A stretch of 64,000 bases of DNA from Grammothele lineata (GCA_002150815.3 NDFF03000033.1:372001-436000), one strand, 5' to 3'; positions 25,399 through 39,500 are shown, counted from the stretch's first letter. Made by a program: numbers and translations. Notes: generated by a model from the sequence alone, not told the origin.

Positions 25399-27938
25399 AT
25401 GCCATCCGCAGAGAAGCGTCAGAACGCCATCGACCTCTCGCATCATCTCTCGCACCTTGCGCTCTCGCGCGAGACATCGCCGCTCAAAGGCTTGGCGCGT
25501 TACTTCGGTCGCCCCGGGATCATCACCCTCGCGGGAGGTACGACCTAGAAGCCACGGTCCTCGGCTAGCAACGTCATACTCAACGTCCTTCCCCGCAGGC
25601 ACCCCCAGCCCGGAGTACTTCCCGTTTGCTTCCATCTCGGGTGAAGGTGAGTCTAGCACCTTAGCGCTGTTTATATATCGGCGTCTTCCGTCTGAGCCCC
25701 ACTTGCGCTTCCCATCAGCTCTCGTTGCCGAGTCGTTCTCGGTTTCCGCTCAGTCCTCGGGCTCCTCCTTCTCCTGGCTCTGGCGGCTCTTCGGCGCATC
25801 GGAGACGAAGGAAAAGACCAACTCGATCTCCATTCCCAAGTACCCCGTGGCGCCCACAGATGTCAACCTCGCCATAGCCCTCCAGTATGGCACTGCGACT
25901 GGTCTGCCTCAGCTTCAGAAAGTAATCAACGAGTTTGTGGATAAGGTTTACCAGCCTGCATACGCGGACTGGAAGACCCTTGTCCACACGGGCAACACGG
26001 ACGGGTGCGTGATCTCTTTACGACCCTCCGCAGGATCGCCGCGAACCTTGGGAATGTACATTATGCGCCGTCTGAGTCCCGTGCTCAGCGGTCATACACA
26101 TGTGGGATCTTGTGTACGTCCATTTGTGCTGACACGGGTCTATGTACAGCTGGTCACGCGCGATCACCTCGCTCTGCAACCCCGGGGAGCTGTTCATTAC
26201 CGAGGACTGGACGTATCCGTCTGCGCTCGCGAACAGCCAGCCCTACGGAGTGTACCCTGTCGGGGTGCCCATGGATGATCAGGGTATGCGCCCGGACGCA
26301 TTGCGCAAGATGTTAGCGGAGTGGGACGAGGTCGAGCGCGGCCATAAGCGGTACGTTGTTTTCACCCTTGTCATCTTGCGTTGCATCGCATGGAAGCCTG
26401 TTCCGACACTCGTGTTTGCTGCGTGCATAATTCGAATGTTCCAGCGGTGGCGGGATTACGTATAGAAGCCCGGTGTTGTTTACCCATCCGCACGTTCACG
26501 ACGAGGATCCTGACTTCTATCGTGACATCGTTACGGTGCACATCTGTGTTGTACGCCATTGACCCTGTGTTCCGGAGCTGTATGCACCACTGGACTCGAC
26601 CGCATTCTGACCCCCACTTCACAGCCCCCATGTCATGTACACGGTCCCAGTCGGCCAGAACCCCACGGGCATAGTAGGTCATTCTTACACGGAGCGCCAT
26701 CAGATGTAGCTCAACCTTCTGTAGACCATGGGATTGGGTAGGAAGCAGGCGATCTATGATATCTGTGTGGAGTTCGGTAAGCAGATCCTCTTATTACTGG
26801 GAATGTATCTAATAGGGCGACTTGACAGACGTTATCATCGTGGAGGACGATCCTTATTACTTCTTGCAAATGGGCGACTACGTGTCCAAGGCACAGCGCT
26901 CCTCTGGGGCGGAGTTCTCTGACCCCTCGAACTGGATCGCAAGCCTTGCACCTACCTTCCTGAAGTAGACTCTGTCTCTCTTATGTCAGAGTTTGATCTG
27001 ACGGTATGGTAGGGTCGATTATCAGGGCCGTGTCATCCGTCTCGATACTTTCTCGAAGGCATGGATTTTCTGCTCCACTGACACTCCAACGAAGTTGCTC
27101 ACATTGCTTACAGAACATCGCTCCTGGCGCTCGATTGGGATACTTCACTTGCAACCCTCGTTTCGCCGAACGCCTTGAGCGTGCGGGCGAGACCAGTACC
27201 CAAGCGCCATGCGGGTTTGGTCAGGTGAGCTGAGCATACTCCTGCGCATACGGCATGAGTTTGAATGCCTTTGGTCGTTATCTAGGCTCTCATTACCCAA
27301 TTGCTCACCACGTGGAAGTACGAAGGATACACGAGGTGGCTACAGGGTGCGTATTCCCCTGCGATTCCTTTTCGTTTCTTCATACTAACCGACTTGTCCA
27401 GGCCTTGCTGTCTCGTACAAAGCCCGCCGCGATTTCTTCCTCGATGCACTCGTCGACGAGTTCCAATTCCGCACGTCGGTCAGCACAAGCGGCGCGTTCA
27501 GCGGCTGCGTGGTGTACACGGCATCGCCCAAGCCGAAGCGCTTTGAGATGGCGGAGAAGTTCGCGCGCAACGACCGGGAGCTGTTCAGCTTCGTGCCGCC
27601 GAGCGCGGGCATGTTCGTGTGGCTGAAACTACACCTTGAGAACGTGCCCGGCTTCCGTGCGGGCGACGAGGAGACGCTCGAGATCAAGCTCTGGGAAAAG
27701 CTTGCTGAGGGCGGCGTGCTCGTCGGACCTGGACGCTACTTCGCTGCCGAACAGGACGGCGTGAGCCCCATTGAGGGACACTTCCGTATCAGCTTCAGCT
27801 TTGCCTCGGTGCGTATGCATTGCTGTATCACGCATGGTTACCTCTGACTTAGTACACGGGATACAGCAAGAGGACATGAAGAAGTCGGCGAAGATCTTTG
27901 GTCACGTCCTCAGAGAGTTCTTCCAGGTGTCCCAGTAG
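25399..27938 (+). CDS. ARO8: Aro8-type PLP-dependent aminotransferase (aromatic / 2-aminoadipate)
   Basis: A class I/II aminotransferase of about 530 residues over roughly ten exons. The N-terminus has the family start SHHLSHLALSRETSPLKGLA and then GIITLAGGTPSPEYFPF. The cofactor-binding segments follow: GNTDG, YTVPVGQNPTG with the conserved Asn-Pro, IIVEDDPYYFL with the cofactor-contacting Asp/Tyr, and DTFSKNIAPGARLGY with the Schiff-base Lys. The C-terminus has PPSAGMFVWLKL and the substrate Arg in GHFRISFSFAS. Yeast Aro8 transaminates aromatic amino acids and 2-aminoadipate, linking aromatic and lysine metabolism. An intron at 26351-26624 is about 274 nt, far above the local norm. The start was chosen because it begins the conserved N-terminal arm. 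Confidence 0.93.
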
Positions 27939-28248
27939 AGAGCCATTCTCTTAGTCGGCTTTCATGGGCGATTGTCACGAGTTTCTTAGATTGTATGTAC
28001 GAGCCAAGGATTAATGGACGGGGCGTTTGGATGGCCAATGTCTCCGGCGATAACAACGAGAATAGCATGAAGCCAGGCCGGCTGGCTTACACCCATCAAC
28101 CTTCGATGTGTAGAGTGTCTCACGGCCCGGGCGCTCCGCTGGACGCTTCGCAGCAAGAATGGGCGCTTGACGCGAACTTGCCTCCCCTCATCTCCGCCCC
28201 GACCCGCCCTAAAGCACCGCGTGCGCGTGCGGCTCGTCGGGGATCGAC
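27939..28248. other. Short intergenic spacer before the Reb1-like gene
   Basis: About 310 bp between two plus-strand genes: aminotransferase 3' flank and Reb1-like 5' leader. No separate feature seen. Confidence 0.5.
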
Positions 28249-30707
28249 ATGTCCACCTCGCCTCCGCTCTCCTCGTTACCCGACGATATTCATCGCGCAC
28301 TCCAGCAAGCTGTTGGTGATGCTAACAACGCTGCCTCTGCTCACATCGCGCGCCATCATGCCAAAAAGTCAAAACGGTCGAGGGAGAACTACGACGCGGG
28401 CGAGGACGGAGACAGTGTAGGGGATGGCGCGTCTGTGGCGGCAAAAAAGAAGAAAAAACTCAAGAAGCATCATGGCGTGGCTGAGATGGGTGAGTCTGCG
28501 TCTCCTGAGCAGCCTGCCATCAATAGTGGGGACTCCGGCGAGACCACCGACGACCTCAGGCCGGATGGTGCGAGCCCGGACGACTCCTCTGCACCACCAA
28601 AGAAGAAAAAAAGGAGTAAGGGCAAAGAGCGAGCTCACGACGCGCCTGCGCCCCCATCCGCTATGCACCACCCTGGAGGTCCCGTGGACATTACGACGTC
28701 TTCCGCCGATTTCCTCTCGGCGGTAGTCGCTGCCGCCTCTGCGACGGCGCCGAACGGCTTCGACCAGAGCGTACAGCAATACATTTATCCTCCGAATGAG
28801 TACGACCCGTACGGGTACCCGCAACCGCACCCACCTCCAGGACCTCCGCATCCGCATCCCCACGCGCAGAACCCGCCACATCCACCGCCTGCGCCTTACC
28901 CAGGCGCTTTCTCTGTCGACGCTGCGCAAGTTGGGGCGATTCTGCCTGAGCTTAATATCACGTCGAGCGAGGACCTGCTGCGCAGTCTGCAGGACTTCGA
29001 CATCTCCAAGGTGGTCACTGTGCTCAAGACGCTGGGCGAGGCCGCGGCGGCTGCGAATGTGCAGCTCAACGTACCACCAATGTTTAGTGGGGCTCCCCCG
29101 CCACCCGCTGCGCCCCCTGTTCAGCAGCAGCCCGTGCGCTCAGAAGCAATACTAGGGCGTCCCTCAAAGCAGAAGAAGGGACGAGGAGCGAGCGCGGGGG
29201 TTGCGAGCGGGGCAGCGGCGGCAGCAGCGCCGTTGCAGCCCGACAATCCAGACCATGCGCACATGCTCGCGAATGTGTGGATGAACGCGGCGAAGCTGGC
29301 AGAGTTGGTCAAGACGGAAGGTCGGTGGGGCGTGCGCCGTCTGTGGATGTGTGTTGAGTCCCGTGTGTAGGGTTGGTGTACAAGAAGGGCAAGTTCTCTG
29401 CTACTGAGGAGGTGCAGTTGAACGCAGCAATTGAACGATACCGAGTGGTATGTTGGGTCGCTGCGTCGGTAATTGGATCTGCCTGACAGTTGTGAATAGA
29501 CGAGAAGTTTGTCGCCCTCGGACCTGGACCAGATCATATTCTCTAACAAGTTGGGGAAAGAAAAGGGCCACGAGACTTTCTGGTCCGAGATCAGTAGGTA
29601 ACATATTGAGTTTGCCGGGGTTGTGCTTACGAGGACACTAGCTGCTGCTGTACCCTTGCGTCCTATTATCGCTGTGTACCATCATGTCCGGCGGGCGAGA
29701 CATCCGTTCGCTGGCAAAGGGGCATGGACCAAGACGGAAGACGACTTATTAGTCCAGTGAGTGAAATGATTGCTAATTGCTTATGGATGAACCTTGAGCA
29801 TTGTTCGCCCCCAGGTCGGTTCATGAATACGGTCAACAATGGGAAAAGATCAGCGATATTGTGCATAGGATGGCTGGCGACTGTCGTGATAGGTATCGAA
29901 ATCATCTCCAAGATCGTGCTGTCCGTAATACTGGTATGAGAGTCTCTTCAAGCCCTGAACAAACTTGCTCATGTATTATGACTAGGGCAATGGACGAAGG
30001 AAGAGGAAGAAGAGCTGATCAACATTGTGACGGACATGACGGTGAACCAAGGCAAAGATATGGATAATGATATTTTCTGGGGCGTCGTAAGCCAGCGTAT
30101 GGGCGGGAAGCGCGGTCGACAACAATGCAGAATTAAATGGTACCGCTGGGATTATCGATAAGGAATTGAACTAACAATATCATCTATAGGACCGATTCTC
30201 TGGCGCCACAAATTAAGAACACTGGGGAACGTCCGCGGTGGGGGCCGATGGACGCGTACATTCTTGTACACAAGTAGGTTGCCGCACTGGACGTCTTTTC
30301 AACCGGCATCGACTAATTTCCCTCAGGGTTGATTCGATGAATGTACGAGATGACACCGAGATCGATTGGAAATTGCTCCCAGATGAGAATTGGAATATTT
30401 GGAGTGCGCACTCGCTGCAAAGACGTTGGCTTACGATGAAACGAAGTATCAAAGGGTACGAAGAGATGTCCCATGCAGGTACGTCCAGTTTAGCCATTAG
30501 TCCGGCTTCCCGCTCATTGACCATTGGGACTCCACAGAGATTATGGAGATCCTGAAGACGAAGAAAGCACAATCTCCGCCGCCATCCTCGTCTGGGCGGA
30601 AGAAGAAAAGCAAATACACCAGTGCAGAAGCGGTGAACGATATAGACGAAGAAGCCCAGCTCGAGCCGGGGCCCAGCAATGGACCAGGAACAATGGGATC
30701 GGCGTGA
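28249..30707 (+). CDS. reb1: Reb1/TTF-I-like Myb DNA-binding protein
   Basis: Nuclear DNA-binding protein. The first long exon (28249 to about 29320) encodes a disordered N-terminus with lysine-rich, NLS-like patches (KKKKKLKKHH, PPKKKKRSKGKERA) and Pro/His-rich repeats, then a helical block. The later exons give tandem Myb/SANT-type repeats with spaced Trp: RPIIAVYHHVRRARHPFAGK, GAWTKTEDDLLVQSVHEYG, RDRYRNHLQDR, GQWTKEEEEELINIVTD, GKRGRQQCRIKWTDSL and WLTMKRSIKGYEE. This block matches the Reb1/TTF-I group, which in yeasts stops RNA polymerase I at rDNA terminators and acts as a general regulatory factor. The final exon ends GPSNGPGTMGSA. Target and role in this fungus are inferred from family. 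Confidence 0.87.
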
Positions 30708-31069
30708 TAAGCGTGTCCTCGATCGAAAGAATGTAGCCGTAGCTGTAACGGGAAGTTGCTTTGTGCCTGTTGCATAATGAAACTTGCATTCTCTGTGCCG
30801 TACAGCGAACCGTTGGGGTTGTCTGAAATGCGATGCATTGTGGAGGAACGCGCCCACGTGATAACGCAGACGCGTAACCAAGCCCTGACATGAGGCGCCC
30901 ATGTGTAGGTTGGAGTCGCGGTTCGAGAGCAGCCAAGTCCGAGTCTGCATCCCAAGTATAACCTCTGCCCTCCGTCCGCTTTCTCTCCCCACGCTCGCTG
31001 TCTGTTCCTCCTTCCCGCTTCTGCGCGGCTTCTCGTTCTTGTACTTGTTTGCTTGTCCCTTCACCCGCC
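30708..31069. promoter_or_regulatory. Spacer and promoter region of the first RhoGEF gene
   Basis: About 360 bp between two plus-strand genes. The last 100 bases before the RhoGEF start are C/T rich on the coding strand, consistent with a basidiomycete promoter or leader. No other feature. Confidence 0.4.
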
Positions 31070-34000
31070 ATGGCGCTATCGCATTCACCCCGCAAGCTCG
31101 TGCCTCTTGCCATGGAGGACGAGCACGTCCCCCGCCCGAAGCCCAAGTCCACCAACGCGAATGTGACGAGACGTGTCTTTTTCTGCGGTGTAGTGGTAGA
31201 AGGGACGGAGGGAGGTCGGGAACTTTCTCATGGTGCGTGAATGTGCATGTGCCAGCTTCCGGAGGGGCGCGTGCAGTGGCGGAGGATGGATTCTGTGCAT
31301 TGGAGTGCTGAACACTTGACTGTTGTAGATGTCCAAGAACTTATTGCATCGTTGGGCGAAAACGTAGACCTGGCACCGTCAGCACAGACATCGCCGTCTC
31401 CGAGTAGCACTGACATGTCTCAAGTGCGTACTCTTCGGACTGTCAAATCCATGCCCAATCCTCAATCACTACTCCTTCGTGCTATATAGGCCAAGCGCAG
31501 GCGCGCAATGACGAACACGTCCGCATTCGCGGATATCACAAAGGAGCTTATCACGACCGAGCGTAACTATGTCAAGAAGCTCCGGATATTGAAGACAGAC
31601 TATGCCGATCCCCTTCGCAATTTCTCGAAGAGCAGACATACTGCTATCATCGCGCAGTATGAAGCGAAAACTCTCTTTGGCAACATCGACCAGCTCCTTC
31701 CTGTGAACGAAGCCTTTCTCGCGGATCTCGAGAAGATGGAACGCGATGGTACCCCAGGGGTTGGTGATGTCGCGCTCAAACATTTTAAGACGTTAAGGGG
31801 CTTCGAAACATACAAGGCGTACTTTGCCAAGCACGAGGAAGTGCAGAAGTTGTTCGAGCAGGAAGTCAAGAAGAATTCGCGATTTGCGGAGTATATTGAC
31901 GTACGTTCAGCGTTTGCTCTGGATTCAAGTTGATATTCTGATCGGTCCCCAGCGTGTCAAGTACTCGACCGTGTCTGACTCCAAGAATAAGTTCGGCCTG
32001 CGAGAACTTATTGCTGAGCCGTGGCAGCGAATACCTCGGTACACGCTTATGTTCAATACTATGCTGAAGCACATGGCTATGAACCACCCCCAACGACCCC
32101 AACTCGAGGAGGCAATCCAGTATGCGAGCACTATCGCTCGTGCAGAGGCTGACGAGGAGACGAAGCGTATGGCAACCATGCATTGTTTGGCCACCTCGAT
32201 CGACGGCTTCCCTGTCGGGCTGGTGTCCAACTCTCGGCGCTTTATCGACTGTATAGACGTTCAAGATATCATCGCACCCGATCCGCATGCGCCGGTTTCC
32301 TCGAGCGGACCTCAGGGGGCCCTCACACTGAATTGTACGCTTTTTCTCTTCGATGACAAGCTCGTGATCGTGAAGCGGCCCGGCGAGAAGAGCGGGAAGG
32401 CCCTAGCAGGTCTCGACCAGCTGGATAGGATCGTGAAGGGTGGCACTCTCCCCTCGAGTATGCGGAAGAGCGGGTTGGTGTGCAAGGGAGTGGTAGACAT
32501 TACGGATGTGGCCGCTACGGACGTAGGCGGAGCCGGTGTGTATTACACCTATACTTTGAATATATTTTTGTTGGTTGACAAGATGTCCGCTACACAGACT
32601 TTCACGTCTTCCTGGAGAACCCTTTGCTAGACCAAACCGAGCGCTGGGCGGGCCGGCAATTCCGCTCGCTCTCTGTGGTGTTTCCTCCCGCTTCGGTTTA
32701 CTTGGATCCCATCCGCACCGAGAGCGAGAAACGACGCTTTCTGGACAACTTATGGGTTGCTCAGGCACGCTTCAGGACACGAGCAGAGCGGTCGATCGCC
32801 CTACGCGGCGAGGAACGCGGGGTGGAGAATAAGGGAGGGTATGTCACCTGTGCACAGACGTACTTTAACGTCTACACCAGGACCAACTTCCTCCAGGAGC
32901 CAAAGAAGGTAGGGTCCTTCCTCGTTGTTCTGTTCACGAGGTTGATATGGGCGGTATGTTAGACCAAGATAGTTCTACACATCGATCAGGACGGTGTCGC
33001 GGATGCTGTGCCCTTCGGCGAGGTAGAGGGGCCGTACGTCGTCGTGAGAGTGCAGCCTATGGCAGGAGAGCTCGCGCGGTACAATGTTACTTCCAGTTAC
33101 GAAGACGAACCTGAGGAAGACATCATGCAGACGAGCCGCATACCCGAACGCATTGTCCAAACTAGTAAGCTCTGTCGAGTATCGTTCTCGGCTTACATCT
33201 CACCCACTTTGAAGTCCACCAGTTCGGGCTCTTCAAATTCAAGACTGGCAGCGCGATCTCGAGACCCACTACGCCGACCGCCTCTCGCTCACGCGCAGCC
33301 ATCTTCGGTCTTGATGTTATCTCCCGCAACCTCTTCGGCGCGCGACCAGGTTCGGGCTTAGGAATGGGCGACTTCTTCGGAGGCTCGATGAATAGCCACC
33401 GTCGTTCGCGCACGGCCGACAGTCGGAACTCGACGCTGACGGGCACCGCCAGTAGTTCTAGCAATAGCATCGGGCGGTTCTCAAGTCGCTCTACCACGAC
33501 GTTGGCAACGTCCATCGATGACGAGCCCACATCAGCCTCTATGTCCAAGGGGAGCAGGAATTCACGCACCAGGTCCCTCTCGCGTGGCGCGAGGAAATTG
33601 GTGAAGCGCGCCAAGTCGCCTTTTACGAGCGACCGAGATCAAGACAGCGACTCCGACGACGCCGGACCCTCGACACCGTATTCGAAAGAGTCCCTCAAAC
33701 GTGGCCGATCGGCCTCGCACGGCGCTGCTGTTGCGGGAGACGCGTCTGAGCGAGATTTGGCGATGCGCCTGGAGCTTGCGCGCAGGAACAGCCAGAACCA
33801 GCACGGCCGTGACTTCGACTCACCGGCGATGCAGGAACCGGTGGAGGATACCATATACGAAGGTAAGGTACGAGTATACCGCCATGAATCCCATTGTTGA
33901 TCCTGTGTTACATGCTCTAGATGATCCTCCCCCGGCACAACGCCCGTTGTCTCGTACATCTCGAATGTCACGGGCGCTGCCAGAGCCGCCGCAGGACTAC

Positions 34001-35910
34001 GACTATGCTACGAGTCTGCGGTCGACGACGCCCACCATCCGCGCGCATTCACCATACCTCGATGATGACGACCGCCATTCTCGCCCGCTTTCACGCAACT
34101 CCTCAGATCGTTCTGAGCGCCGCCCGATGGGCCCGCGCAGCCCTTCGCCACTGCCCATCGCAAGCCCCAATAGCGCGCACACACGCTTGCCTTCCCTCGA
34201 ACCCGAGACGGACATCGAGGTACCGCTCACGAACGGCTCGAGACCCGGGCGAGCAGCGTCACCAGCCCGCCAAGCCTACCCCCGCACGCCAATTCCACGT
34301 AGCAAACGCCAGCCATTTGAGCCGACGAGTGTTCCTAACACGGACACGACGCCGAAGGCCGCGTCGGCGTCAGTCGAGATACCTGTGAAACCCCCGAGTA
34401 TTATCGAACCGCTCTCGATTAAGAAGCGCGCGTCAGTGCGCACGAACGCGTCCACGGCAACAGTCACCGGATCCCCGGTGACGCCTTCGAGAAAGGCGGT
34501 CCCACTCATGCGCCGCCCGTCGCCCATTGGAAAGGGCGCGTTTGCGGGCGCGTCGACCACGCGACGGGTGTCGGGACAGCGTGTTGCTTCTACCAAGTCC
34601 GCCGCTCCCATTGTTGAAGAGGACGTAGACTTGGATGAACTGGAACAGAAAGTGAAGCGGGCGGCGGAGGCGACCAAGGCAGACGTGAGTATTGTGTCTT
34701 CACATAAGTGCCTTCCTTGACATGTCTAATCATGGATGGCAGATCGAGTCCTCTCATCGCGCCGTCAAGCGAATACGCCTCGAGACGCAGAAGTTCAACA
34801 GTTCGTCTCCCGTGCGTGCGGCCGTCGCCACATGGGAGACGCGGCCTGCGTCCCCAGTCAAGCGAGCGCCCCTTACCCCTCAGAAGGAGTCGTCCTCTCC
34901 GGCATGGGTAAGTCTCGTCTCAGGAAGGAGTCTTTCAGCACAGCGCGATGCTCACGTCCTACTTCAGACAAAGGAAGCACTGGCGCGGCGTGCAGAGATG
35001 CTTGCGGCCATCGGCAAACGGTCCTCGGTCGACGTTTCCGCCGCGACACGCCCGCGCGTACAAACGATGTTCGAATCGTCCTCGTCTTCCTCGTCACTCG
35101 GGTCCAACGGCAGTGGCCGCGGCGTACAGACCGACGACCTCGCGCGCACGGTCGACGATCTCGCCGAGGAGGCTGACCACCAACTAGATCAGGCGATGCG
35201 GAATCAAGAGACCGTCACGAGCGACATCGAGTATCTCCTGCAGCTTCTACGACAGGTGAGATCTTGTGCTCGGTCGGAGGCGTTTGTGGAACGCTACTGA
35301 CTGACCGATGTGCGTCCCTCTACAGCGCACAGATGAGCTAGTCAAGACTGGGCTAGGGCTCCAAAACTGGAAGCGGCAGTATGAGGTAGTGAACCAGCTC
35401 CTGCGTGATAGTCAGCAGGAGGTTAATGAGCTCTACCAGGTGAAGCCTCCGTCCCCATCCCGTTCCGTGGCCCCTTCCAAACCCCCTCCACGTCCCTCGG
35501 CCCTACCCGTGTTTGCTCCCAATCGCGCCGGACGTTCTGCTAACCAGAGTCCCGGAACGCAACAGTACTTCAACGAGGAGCTCGACGGGATGTTCGACTC
35601 CGCAAACCTGCCCGATGACGACGCCTGGGCAGCTATGACGCGTAAGGTCAAGGAGGCCCAGCAGGGCAAGGCCAAGGCGGAGCATGAGAACTCGTACGTG
35701 CTCCCCCCTTTGGGTCAAGGAATGTTGAGAGCGGTTATGTTTGCTCACACACGTGTATGTCCACAGGCAGCTCAAGACGCGCATTGCGGAGCTGGAGATC
35801 CAGCAGGAGCAGTACGTTGCATATCCCGTTCCGTTCTACCCGGATGTAAACCTGACGTTCTCTCGTCCAGGTGGGCTACATTGCTCCGGGAGCGTGGCCT
35901 TATCCCTTGA
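31070..35910 (+). CDS. Rho guanine-nucleotide exchange factor, DH-PH type, with coiled-coil C-terminus
   Basis: A large multi-exon gene, about 1,450 residues. After a short N-terminus the DH domain begins at ADITKELITTERNYVKKLRI and continues through LKHFKTLRGFETYKAYFAKH to the conserved late helix LRELIAEPWQRIPRYTLMF (about 31507-32150). A PH-like domain follows (TLNCTLFLFDDKLVIVKRP onward, to about 33100). Then comes a very long Ser/Pro/Arg-rich disordered region (about 33360-34900) and C-terminal helices (DDLAEEADHQLDQAMRNQET; QLLRDSQQEVNELYQ), ending ATLLRERGLIP. DH domains load GTP onto Rho-family GTPases to control polarity and septation. The specific GTPase cannot be told from sequence. 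The start at 31070 is the ATG in the best context at the head of the frame that splices to DVQELIASLGENV. Confidence 0.92.
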
Positions 35911-36595
35911 CGTTAGTGGCGTGGTATGCCCCCCTCCGTTCATTCCTATGTTTCTCTCCTCTCTCAGCCCCATGACTTTTCGGCACGCGCCCTTTGCTCA
36001 ATTTACACGTGTATCATATTATGGTGTATGGATCTGCAGGCTCGGCTCACATATGATATCATCTCCGTTATGTTCCTCCTCGTTGTTTTGCTTGGTCCGC
36101 CGCCCGACGTCAGTTTCGCTCCGTCTCAGCTCTGGAGTGGGAATCACAAGAACGGCGTGTGTGCGTGTGGAATTGTGATCGGGACTGACTAGCTAGCGAA
36201 CAGTACAAGGATGGACAGTAGACGAGCGGGCGGAACGAGCAAAGACAGTGCGCGAACGAATGCTGGGCGAGGGTACGATATCATGCATGGATGGCGAGAG
36301 AGAGCTAATGTGTATAAGTTTAAGATGGATAAATGCAGTACTACTTAGGACAAATGGTAGCGTGTAATAGGGACGATGATGACGACGGGGGGAGGATTAA
36401 AAGTCTGGGACGAGGCATGCGGTACGTAACTACGGAGAATGGACGAGGTCGTGAACCTATTCGGTACAACGCCGGATCGTGACAGTGCGAGGGGGGAGTA
36501 AGACTGGCTGACGGGCGTAAATAGACAATACGTTACGTGGTATCTCAATGTCGAGTACGGACTGAAGCGGGGCCGAACTGGGCGGTGGGGCTGCA
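35911..36595. other. Convergent 3' regions of the two RhoGEF genes
   Basis: About 685 bp between two stop codons that face each other. No gene is seen; it should hold both 3' untranslated regions and polyadenylation signals. Confidence 0.5.
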
Positions 36596-39500
36596 TCATG
36601 CGCCGACGGGCGTGAACGCGTGCGAGCGCTGAAACAATAGCAGGTTCCGCAATGACTTGCGCGCAGACAGGGACGCGCCGGGGGACGCAGACGACACCTG
36701 GCCCGACACGCTGGGCGCCTCCAAGTGCGTCGGGGAGTCCGAACGCGTGCGCAGGCGCCCTTCGCCGTCGACGGGGAGGTGGTCGAAGCTCGGCTCGCGC
36801 GAGCGAGATGAGGACGACGAGGACACGAACAGCGAGCGGTGCCTGCGAGGGCCCGTGCCGTCCAGGCCGCGCCGGCGCGCATCAGGGGACGTTGGGGTAG
36901 GGTCAAGGAAGATGGACGACCGCAACGCGAAGCCGTCCGTTGAGCTGCGCGAGCGCGGCGGGGGCCGCCCGCCCCCGGACTCCTCGGTGCTCGAGGGCGT
37001 AGAGGAACCCGAAGTGGTCGGGGACCGGCGGAGCGACGTGCGGCGGAGCCAATGCACGATACTGCTCGAGTACTCCGTGGCTGGAGACCCTGTGCCTATC
37101 CCCGTCCCTAAGCTGGGAGTGGGGACAGGCGAAGCACGTCCTCCTGGGTCAGACGGGCATGAAGCCGGGTGGTATTCGTGGCGCGGCTGCTGGAAAAAGG
37201 AGCGGACGTTCTCGACCATCGAGCGCGAGCGCGTTGGCTTGCCGTCCTTCCCTCCACCATGGCGCGCGGGCGACACGTCCGCCTGGCGGACCGTACCCCC
37301 ACGCTCGAGGTCTTTGTCGGGAATCGGTATGGGGAGGGACGACGAGTCGAGCGGGCTGGGAAGCGTGGACGACACCGACGAGCACCGGGAGATCTCGGGC
37401 GGGGAATCGAGCGTGCAGAGCGCCTCTGGGCTTCGGACGATGGGCCCGTCCGAGAGCTGCTGGTCCCTACTCTCGGCGTGCATCTGGGCGATGGCGGTAT
37501 GAATAGCTGGGGCGATCGATGCGGGCTGCTTTCTGTGCCGGCGTACTGCCAGCGACTTTGCGCGGCCCATGAGTCCCGAACCTGACGGCGTTATCGCGTA
37601 TGTCTCTGGAGCAGACACCACATGCGACGGAGAGACTGGCAGAACAGGCATCGGGGGCAACGGCGGCATGTCCAGGTCGACGGAGCGGTTCCTCCGCGAG
37701 ACGAGAACGCTATCATACTTGCGCTTCGCCGCGGTAAGCCCCATCGCACTGGCAAGGCTCAGGCCCGAATTCGATCGGGACATGGTGCTGCCCTGGCGGC
37801 GCGCACCAGGTGCACGGACCTGGAAGAGGTCGTCGCCGCGCATCTGCGCCTGATTCCGCGCAGCCATGCACGTCTCGCTGAAGACGTCGTGCAGGCCATG
37901 CTCGACCTGCGCGCGGTACTGGTGCGAGGGGCGCGTGACCTTGGTGAGCTCGAAAGACATCGCGAAGATGGCTTTGATGGACGCGGCGGAGGAGCGTCTG
38001 CTGAGGGCGGAAAAGGTGCTCTGGGAGAGGAGTTCCGCCTTCCCGTCCGCCCTGGACACCGTCCTGGGGTACCTCGACCTCGAGTGTGGGGGAGGTGAGT
38101 CGAGCTTGGCGTCGCTCTGCTTCTCCAGCTCGGACATCGATTGGATAGTGGGCAAGCCCTCGTCAGCTTCCACGGTAGTCGTGATGATCGGCGGGACCTT
38201 GACGTCGGTCTGGAGGCTGGAGAGCGGCTCGTTCGACCACGTCGGCTTGACAGACAACGAGTCGTTAATAGCCGATAGCCAGACAGCCTTCTCCCCCGCA
38301 CAGGACGCCGCCAGCTGAAAGTAGTGCCCGTATCCACTAATGCCGAACGAAAATGGGAACGGCGCTGAGAGAGACGTTAGGCTGATTCTCGCGACGGGCT
38401 ACACAGAAATCACGCACCAAAATCCTCTTCGACATCAACGACATCCACCTCGCTCAGCGCAAACCAGTGCCGCGGCTCGTACACCCTCCCGCTCTTCGTA
38501 ACCTTGGCGAGGATACAATAGCCGCCCGCGTACAAGAACGCCCCGAGGTACTTTGCGCGATGCGTGGGGTACTGGACAACATCCAGGGCACCCGCGAGCA
38601 TGCACGGCCCTAGCGAGGACACGAACTCGGCTGTAAGCGCCGCCGGCCGCGGCAAGGTGGCAGCGGCGAACGAGCCGCACGATGAGCACGGGGACGTCGG
38701 CGCGGTCGAGCACGAGCAATGCGAGCCGGACGACTTGGACGTCTCATTCGACGACGCACACTCTGAGGACGCCGGGGTCGAGACCGCGGGCACGTTCACG
38801 GGCGTCGGGACCGTCGCAGCCGCTGAGAGCGGGGGCGCGTGCGCAAAGGAGATCCGCGACGCGATGAGCGCGGAGCGGAGGTTGTGCGCCTCCTTCTCGC
38901 TCGCGCGGTTGACGAGGCCCACGACGCCGCGCATGGCCTCTGCGGCCCTGGCGATCGCGTCGTCCGCGCCTCTCGCCGCCCCAGTGACGATGGTATCGGC
39001 GGAGGCGTTCCTGTCCGCCACCGCCGCTGCCGCCGTTTGGCGCCGTCGCGTGTCGCGCAGCTGGTCCAGGAGGAGGGGGTACTTGCAGATCCGCTGCACA
39101 GGCTTGATGAGGTAGTCCACAAGGCGTAGTTTCTGGATCCCCGGACGTGAATGTAAGTGGTCGCTCGTGGACGCCGCTGAACCGGGGCCGGAGAATGGGG
39201 AATGGCCAGGCTCGGACGGCGACATCTCCGTCGGCGAGGACGTGAACACGAAAGACAGCACGGGCGTGGAGTGCCGTCGCCGACGGCGCGCAAGGGTTGA
39301 AGACTCGGCCGAGATCGCATCGTCAACCTCGGAGCCGGTGGACAGGGGCGACGAGATCTCGTTGTCGTCCACGGAGAAGACGGACGACCCTCGGGATGTG
39401 AGCAATGCACACCGCTGCTCGTACGCGTCCCACACCGCCGGCCACCGATTCTGCGCGCGACGCACTAGGTCCAAGGCAGCCGGGTGCCCGGGACAGTACT

